Source: Scalesia atractyloides (taxonomy: Eukaryota > Streptophyta > Magnoliopsida > Asterales > Asteraceae). Taken from it: 64,000 nt of DNA. The notes below the pieces were generated by a model that saw only the letters and a program-made list of their open reading frames with translations, was not told where the DNA came from and did not search any database. The position numbers were made by a program, and so were the translations under genes. Location of the stretch: contig CAMTDV010000013.1 in NCBI GenBank assembly GCA_947069175.1, positions 31,385,725 to 31,449,724 on the forward strand. Direction: 5' to 3'. Shown here one piece after another: positions 56,991 to 64,000 of this stretch. How positions within the stretch are numbered: the stretch's first letter is position 1; the number at the start of each line of letters is the position of its first letter.

Positions 56991-57562
56991 AATGTGCCCG
57001 CTAAATCACCTAAGAATGGGATAATCAAATTAAGTGACTTGTGCAGTTTGTAAGAACAATAAGAACAAATAAATTACTTTAAGCTCCAAAGTATACTACT
57101 CTCAAATTGCAAATGTTTACAAATGAAACCAGCACATACACACTTTACAATGAGAAAACGACATACTTATAAAAACTTATCAACAAAAAGTGAAGGTAGT
57201 GCAATAGAACTAATTTACACAATCCTATTACATGATTGATTAGCATAAAATATGAACAATTGACCGTAACAGAACAAACTAAAACAGTCCTGTTACATGA
57301 TTGTCTAGCATAAAATAGATGAAACGACTCTACAACAATAGTGGTAGTGAGCTAGACAATTACTGGTAGTGGAGTATGGTTAACGCACTAACTAACATTA
57401 TTGTAGCAGCAGATTTCACCAAAACTACTGAGAATCACTAGGTCCATTATTCAACAGAACATAGAGAATTTCAATAGTAGACAACTTTAGTACTTATAAG
57501 CTTCAGTAGCAACAAACAAAGTTCAACACCTTGGTGAGCATCAGTCTTAATAATTCCCAACA
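56991..57562 (-). repeat. LTR of an inverted Copia fragment (left end uncertain)
   Basis: On the - strand the PPT CCTAGGGGGAGTT (57563-57577) leads into TGTTGGGAATTATT, the same junction style as 25134-25160. Within it the phrase TTACATGATTG.(T/A)TAGCATAAAAT occurs twice (57230 and 57295). Confidence 0.55.
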
Positions 57563-57577
57563 AACTCCCCCTAGGCT

Positions 57578-58745
57578 GATGTTACTAAAACTTACTTCTT
57601 CTTAAACTGAGTTCAAATCTTAAGTTAAGACTTGGAGATCTTAGCATACTTATCACTGTTGCGGTTCTTTTGTTTCAATATTATCATATCCTTATAATCA
57701 AGTTTGGAGAGATTACACATCTCATCAATAGGAAGTAAATGAACTCCTGAACTTGCTCTAGTAATCTTAAAGTTTGACCAGCTAGCATCATACTCAAATT
57801 CAAGAATTGGATCATGAGAACTAATTGTATTTACAAACAATCATTTTGGATCTTTCGGATGGAGTATTTTCACCTAGTCTATTAATAAGATACTTCCCTT
57901 CATGTGTGTCTTATGCTTGGTAATGGCTAACTTCAAGCATTATTTCTACATCAGCATAGGATGGTTTCATAACCTCTATTATCGATTTGCAGAAGATATT
58001 AGACTTGTTCTTTCTCTTAGTGTCAAAACCCTGAGTTGTGGGGTTAAACCACTAACATAGAATCACATTTCCATCATCAACACCAGGACCTTTCTATGTA
58101 TCTCTAGACTTAGAACCTTTGTCATTTATTATTAGGTTTTTATGAAGAAGTTCCCAACCCATCTTCTTTGACCCTAGGATTGGCAATCTCTTTTTTCCTT
58201 TGTTCCTTTGGCTTGTCTTATACTTTTACCTAATCTCTGAGGAATTTAGTCTACAAATTTCCTCTTGATGGTCAAGCTCTTCATAGATTCCAACTACAAC
58301 ATGCATCTGTCTAAGATCAACATCAAACATTTTGATAATTTCTTTTAAATCCTTGGTCTCTTCATGTGAAAAGTCTGATTTCTTGATGTCATAGATCTTC
58401 CCCTTAATGCGATACTTCTAACCACTAATTTCTTTGTTAGTAGTGGATGTCTTGGTCTTCCTTTCTCTTTGTATGGTTCTTGGCTTTCCTTACTTTTACC
58501 ATAGTTAACTTCAGGCTTTTGTGGTAGAGAATGGTCACTAGGCAAGTAAGGTTTAGCAGTTGTGGTAGCCTTACCCATTGGGTAGTCATTTTTTTTGTTT
58601 AGGATTCAAAACAGTTGTAAGTTTAATAATATGAGGAATTGTTGAACTCCTAACTTCTCTTCTTTCCTTCTTTTTTCTTCATCCACAAGCTTTCTCATTG
58701 TTGCCAGTTCATATTATCAAACCATTTGGCCATTGTGACCCCTAG
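57578..58745 (-). pseudogene. Copia third-ORF-like remnant, inverted
   Basis: Readable pieces on the - strand include FEYDASWSNFKITRASSG and NLSKLDYKDMIILKQ (57625-57840) and KIYDIKKSDFSHEETKDLKE (about 58300-58420). They resemble in style the C-terminal third-ORF part at 24380-24850 and end next to a PPT. Heavily decayed. Confidence 0.4.
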
Positions 58746-58769
58746 ACATTAGTGGCACAAAAATGCACT

Positions 58770-59560
58770 AAAAGTGCGTGTTAAGCAAATATGGCATACG
58801 TAAAGTGCCTTTAAAATATATTATTGGCACAAAAAACAAAATTCTATTAAAAGTGTATGCTACTAAATTGCCTCTATGTAGTGTGAACATGAAAAAAAGT
58901 TTGATGAGGGTTAAGCTAAATTTACTATTATTGTTGCTAGTCTTAAAGCTCTTGATACTACTTATCCTAACAAAAAACATGTAAGGAAAATATTTAAAGC
59001 TTTACATCCTAGGTGGAAAGCTAAGGTAACCACCATTGAAGAATCAAATGATCTTAATACTCTTCAAATTAAAGAGTTGATTGGTAGCCTCAACGTTTAT
59101 AACGTTATCATGGAAAAGAATGAAGTCTCTAAATTCAGAAGGAGAAAAAACAAATCAATTTCTCTTAAAGCTAAACGTAGTAAATCATAAAGTGATGATG
59201 ATGAAGAAGAGAAATCCAAGAGTTATGAAGAAGAAGAATATGCTATAACGGTAAAGCATTTAAATGGTCTTCAAAAGACAATAAATGTTTGCTAGAAAAC
59301 CTCATGATGAAGGAGAAACTTCAAACAACAACAAGAATTCTTCACAAGACAAGATGAGAAGAAATGCTATAGATGTAGTGATCTCAATGTGAAAGTTGCA
59401 CCAAAAGTGAATGTGTTGACTAAGGACAAACCTAAGATGGTTGAAAACCTCATGTCACAAGTTAATTCTATTAATATATGATTGGTATTGGATATGCTAA
59501 AAAATATCATGCTAGAAAACCATCGAGGCCTTAAACGATTACCCAAAAGGAATAATTGAA
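58770..59560 (+). pseudogene. Copia gag fragment (UBN2 type)
   Basis: On the + strand ALHPRWKAKVTTIEESNDLN, LQIKELIGSLNVYNVIMEK and an acidic SDDDEEEKSKSYEEEEYA region match the middle of plant Copia gag. It is cut at 59560 by the LTR that follows. Confidence 0.75.
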
Positions 59561-60497
59561 TGTCACACCCTGATTTTCGATGTAGCCGAAGTGTGTGCGA
59601 AGTATGGCCACATCGGCAATCGTTGCATTCAACCAAGTAAACAACAATTGTAATACGATACAAAATGTTCATCCATACTTTTTATTTAACAAAAAATTTA
59701 CATACAAACTTTTGTTTTTAAAACATACCACAAGTTTAACAATATTACTTAAAATTCAAACATAAGTTTATAAAACATAGCAACAAAAGTCTGGATGAAA
59801 TATAACGTCTTGACTTCACAACATACGAACATATTTTTCCCCGAATGCCGTCCACTAGTTTCCTGTAATACACGTCAGTTTTCAAAACGACATCAACAAA
59901 AGCTTGTGAATTCATGTTATAAATTTTGTATCAAATGAATTATCAAAAACATTTGAGATAATAAATTCGTTTAATATAGCTTAATGAAACTTGTAAGATC
60001 ATTAGTGTGTTGCAAAGACACTAATCTGTATGCCAAATAAGGTGGCAACCAGCCCTTGACGATTTATTGTGTCTGAGACACTTGTTTTAGACATAAAAAC
60101 ACTCTAATACGATCTGTTATTATTGCCGTAATAGAGTGGGGCTCGCCCAAACCTAATAGATCTATCCCCTTGTTCCTCGGTACTTGTTATTGATTAATGG
60201 TCCCAATGCTTGAGCCTTATTCACAAGTGATCTAAATATTTTCACTTCCCAGCTATATTAAATGTAATATGTATACATCCCCGCACGTTTAAAAACCATA
60301 AATATGTTAAATAAAAGAGGAAACATAAACTCACTGATTTGCATTCCATGCAAATCTCTATTCGATTCTTGATATTTTGTTCGTTTTTCGACCTACAAGT
60401 GTTCTAATCTATTAGACACTTAGGCTATCTTTCAATTTTTGTACAAGTGTTTTATCTTGAATTTCATACTTGTAATTGTTGGTATACATATATATAA

Positions 60498-60542
<45 letters not shown>

Positions 60543-60559
60543 TATTCTAGATTGATTAC

Positions 60560-61115
60560 ATGTAAATGGACCTAGCCTATAATTTAATTGTAAAAATTCA
60601 ATCTACAAGTTCATTACATATGGGTCTAGCCTAATTTGCTTACTATGTGTGGGTCTAACCAATTCGTTTCATGTATGTGGGCTTAGCTCAACCTAATTTT
60701 GTTAAAAGTGGGTTAAACCCAATTGGTTTGTAAAAGTGGGTCTAGCCCAAGTTAAAAATGAAAGATTGGGCCTAGCCCAAAATAGTTTATAGAAATTGGA
60801 TTAGCCCAAGTTTAGTTTTTATAAAAGTGAGCTTAGCCCAAAGTTAGTTTTTATAGAAATGGATTAACCCAATTTATTTCTTTATAAAAGTGGGCTTGGC
60901 CCAAAGTTAACTTTTATATAAATGGGCTTAACCCATGTAAATTTTTATAAAAGTGGGATTTGCGCAAAGTTTGATTTTTATACAAGTGGGCCTAACCCAA
61001 ACTAATTTATATAAATGGACTAGTCCAATAAAAGATGGTTTTAACCCAAAATAATTTTATGAAAATGGGCTTAGTCCAAATAATTAGTTTAGTTGGGCTT
61101 AATCCAAGTTTTTAA
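60560..61115. repeat. TGGGCTTAGCCCA hairpin minisatellite
   Basis: About 15 or more degenerate units of 25-40 bp, each with a palindrome such as TTGGGCCTAGCCCAA or TGGGCTTAGCCCA, joined by TTTTTATAAAAG-type spacers. Confidence 0.85.
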
Positions 61116-61590
61116 ATTTCTATAAATCCTAGTAGATATAAAGTGTAACAGTTGATTTATTCGTTTTGACCGTTATGTTTGCGTCGACCATTTAATTCGT
61201 TTCGTCTTTGTCGTTTGTTCCGTTTATACCATATACTTTATTTTGTCCGAATTTTCCCATATATATTGTTTTGTCAAAAGTTGAATATTTATACAAAATA
61301 CATGTACACATATTAGGTGATTTCAAAATATATATTTTTATCAAAAAATATATATTTATCTATTTTTTAGTTTAAGAAAACATAAGTAATCATATTCTTA
61401 ACTTTTTCATGCAAACTTTTATTTAAACAAGATTAAAGTTTCTAATCACTTTTAATCACAAAATTTTTAATTTAATCACATCTTAATCAAGATTAATTTT
61501 TATAAAATTTTTTCCATAGTTTCCTTTAAAATATAAGCTTCCCATGTTTACATAAACATGTTTTAAATCATTTTTCTAACTCAAATCATC

Positions 61591-62213
61591 ATCAAATCAC
61601 ATATATTATACAAATGTATTAACAAAAATGTCATGAACTTGTTATAGTTTTAAACTTTCTTAAAATGGAAACTTTATTATCACTTTTAAACAAAATTATA
61701 AATCAAACTTTTATTTAATAATCTAAAACTTGTATGATCATCTTTAAAATATGAAATCATGTTCATGACTATGTTTGTTAATGAATCTTGCTAATCTAAA
61801 CATGCATATGTTTAGATCATCTTTTTATTCATAAAATTGCAAGATTCAAGTTTACAAGTTTATAACAAGTTCAAGATCATCCATAATTATCACGCAAGAT
61901 GAACAAATCATCATCAAATCACATATACTATACAAATGTATTAACAAAAATGTCATGAACTTGTTATAGTTTTAAACTATCTTAAAATGGAAACTTAATT
62001 ATCACTTTTAAACAAAATTTCTAAATCATATCTTTTATTTAATAATCTATAACTTGTATGATCATCTTTAAAATATGAAATCATGTTCAAGACTATGTTT
62101 GTTAATGAATCTTGCTAATCTAAACATGCATGTGTTAGATCATCTTTTTATTCAAAAAATTGCAAGATTCAAGTTTACTAGTTTATAACAAGTTCAAGAT
62201 CATCCATAATTAT
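61591..62213. repeat. 322-bp tandem duplication
   Basis: The unit starting ATCAAATCACATATA at 61591 repeats at 61913 with scattered differences, including the TTGCAAGATTCAAGTTTAC block. Confidence 0.92.
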
Positions 62214-63501
62214 CAAGAAAATCACATAATTATATTAGTGATTATAGTTTTATTAGGGTTTTTCAAGTGGGTTTTTATATATGTTTCAAGATGATCTTGT
62301 GCATTTTGATAAAATATAAAGTATAAGATTAAGTTAAGGATCTTACTACTAACACTTGGCTAGGGATGATCAAGATGATGTTAAAAGATGAACAAAAAGT
62401 GTTGATCAAGAGTTCCAAGCTTCAAAGTGAGCCTCCTAATCTTTGCAAACTCCTTAGATCATCCTTGGATCTTCACGCAAGCTTGATTTCTTTGTGTTTG
62501 GATTTTAAAAGTTGAAAGTGATAATGGTGGTGCTTTGGCCGATTTTTGGGAGCAAAATGGAAGTGTTCTTGAGTTTTTGGTGTTGTGAGAAATGAATGGA
62601 TGAAGTTGGTTTGGGTTTTTAGTGTGGTGATTATAATCTTACAACACATAAGCCACTAAACATGTCCATAATTAGCCAACACATCAACAAGACTTAAGTG
62701 GCATGGGGAATTACCCCCATGTAGCCGTGAGGTGGTGTGTGTGTGTGGGGGGGGGGGGGTTGGTTTGATTATTTTTTATAAATAATGCGTAATTTTTATA
62801 AACTTTTATAAACTTTAACATTTTTCTAGTACAATTCTTATTGTCCCGTTATTTATTGTGTTAATTATAAATACTGACATATTGTGTTAATTATAAATTT
62901 TATTTACACAATAGTTCTAGTACAATTCTTATTGTCCCGTTAATTAATCTAGCTCTTCAGACTAATAATTTTGTCATTTTGAGTTCAGTTTCGGTACCGG
63001 CTTTGTTGTCAGGTTTTCACTGAACAAGTTGTATAGCTTTAAATAAAAGGATTTATATATGAGTTTTATACTATTTCTAACACCCGTTATTATTCTTTAG
63101 TTAAAAATACTTATTTTTGGGTTTTCGAACATTTGCTGTTTTGTGCTGCGGAATACTGTATTTTGCTGCAAAATGTTGTATTTTGCTGCAGACTTGGACA
63201 ATTTGGTATTTTAAATAAAATTTCTATGGTATAACAGTGCAGCCATATCTTAAGTCTTAATTCTGAAATATCTGACTGTACCGTAACCAGTACTGATATT
63301 TATTACGTGTTCGCGTCTTTGTCTTCCGTTTAGGATATGGTTTTATATGTTCATGATTATGACAAATTCATTATGATTTTTATTGAATTCCTAGAATTTT
63401 AAGACTTATAAACTATAATTTAAGTCAAGTTGTGCGGTAAATAGACAATGTAATAGTTGTTCAAGTTGTACATAATTACCGGAATTTTGCTAATTATTAC
63501 A

Positions 63502-64000
63502 TTCTCCCCTTGTTCAAGAAAATTTCATCCCGAAATTTAAGTCGTGTCATCCCTTGCGTAGGATTTCTCGAACAGGTGGGGATACTTTCTTTTGATTTCG
63601 TCTTCCCGTTCCCAAGTGAAGTCAGATCCGCGCTTTGTGTTACAATGGACTTTGACTAGTTTGACACGATTCCTCCTTGTTTTCCGAACTTTCGAATCTA
63701 AAACGTCGACAGGTTCTTCGATGAAATGGAGTTTGTTGTCTATATGAATTTCGTACGTGGAAATGTAAGTGATTCGTCTGAAAGGCACTTTTTAAGATTT
63801 GACACATGAAAAGTGTCATGAACGTTACTTAGTGTTTCAGGCAATTTTAGCTTATATGCGACTGTTCCAATCCTTTCCAAGATTTCATATGGTCCTATGT
63901 ACCTCGGGCTAAGTTTTTCTTGCTTCCTGTATCTAACTAAGCCTCTCCAAGGCGAGACCTTTAATAGCACTTTGTCTCTAATCTCAAAGGATAATGGTTT
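63502..64000 (-). pseudogene. Gypsy integrase C-terminus with chromodomain-like end
   Basis: On the - strand the frame 63970-63740 reads KVSPWRGLVRYRK, KLSPRYIGPYEILERIG and VHDTFHVSNLKKCL, the conserved end of plant Gypsy integrase. The overlapping frame 63788-63537 gives HFIEEPVDVLDSKV and FTWEREDEIKRKYPHLF, a chromodomain-like tail of Tekay/Del chromoviruses, before the PPT. A frameshift near 63775 separates them. Chromodomains steer integration toward marked chromatin. The rest of pol is beyond the window. Confidence 0.85.

Larger units (their letters stand above)
59561..63501 (-). repeat. 3' LTR of an inverted chromodomain-type Gypsy element (3.9 kb)
   Basis: On the - strand it starts TGTAATAATTAGC, after the purine-rich AACAAGGGGAGAA, and ends GGGTGTGACA (TGTCACACCC at 59561). 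It is long for an LTR and contains a hairpin minisatellite, a TA run (60498-60535), a 322-bp tandem duplication and a G12 tract near 62747. No tRNA-like modules of the 15058 family were seen. Confidence 0.82.

Overview
This is plant nuclear DNA, almost certainly eudicot and probably Asteraceae. It is AT-rich, has no bacterial gene layout, and is built from nested LTR retrotransposons around one multi-exon gene. The Asteraceae guess rests on the Copia element with a long third ORF and the Gypsy gag type, both recognised from memory; no search was run. Most coding fragments are broken retrotransposon pieces.

Layout. (1) 1 to about 25570, + strand: one SIRE/Maximus-type Ty1/copia element (gag with two CCHC knuckles, protease, integrase, RT, RNase H, internal polypurine tract, GTAC-motif spacer, third ORF, PPT, 3' LTR). 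It is interrupted by an inverted Gypsy solo LTR (2382-4652, TSD TAAAA), a 640-bp LTR fragment inside a 123-bp host duplication (13208-14106), and a large Gypsy element (15058-24345, TSD CTAGT) with a deletion from integrase into its 3' LTR. (2) 25738-29345, - strand: a Gypsy gag/leader fragment carrying a non-autonomous LTR element (26245-28840, TSD GAAAC). (3) 29346 to about 32350: 3' part of a second SIRE-like element. (4) 32402 to about 39545: a non-coding LTR element whose 3' LTR is split by a Gypsy-type solo LTR (35424-39026, TSD GTTTT), itself hit by a 732-bp DNA transposon (9-bp TSD). (5) 39770-41000: LTR-like sequence with repeated CCGTAGCTTACGG-type motifs. (6) 42114-51872, - strand: an intact 11-exon gene (422 codons) for a probable secreted glycoprotein. 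It has a 14-nt micro-exon, and a decayed Copia element fills its 5.1-kb ninth intron. (7) 51980-57000: microsatellites, tRNA-like remnants and unassigned AT-rich DNA. (8) 57000-59560: two decayed Copia fragments. (9) 59561-64000, - strand: 3' LTR and end of pol of a chromodomain-type Gypsy element.

Two signals stand out. The LTR of the 15058-24345 Gypsy family carries an ordered set of tRNA-like modules: three in sense at about 168-170 bp spacing, each with an A-box hairpin and a B box, plus one antisense. The arrangement is kept in a diverged solo LTR, with paired changes in the hairpin stem. Separately, arrays of GTAC-centred palindromes (CTCGTACGAG, TTCGTACGAA) spaced mostly 16-23 bp, often about 21 bp, recur in both SIRE-like elements and in the non-autonomous element.

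The only clearly functional host gene is the one at 42114-51872. Many transposon stops fall where CAA, CAG or CGA would be expected, consistent with decay by deamination of methylated cytosine.
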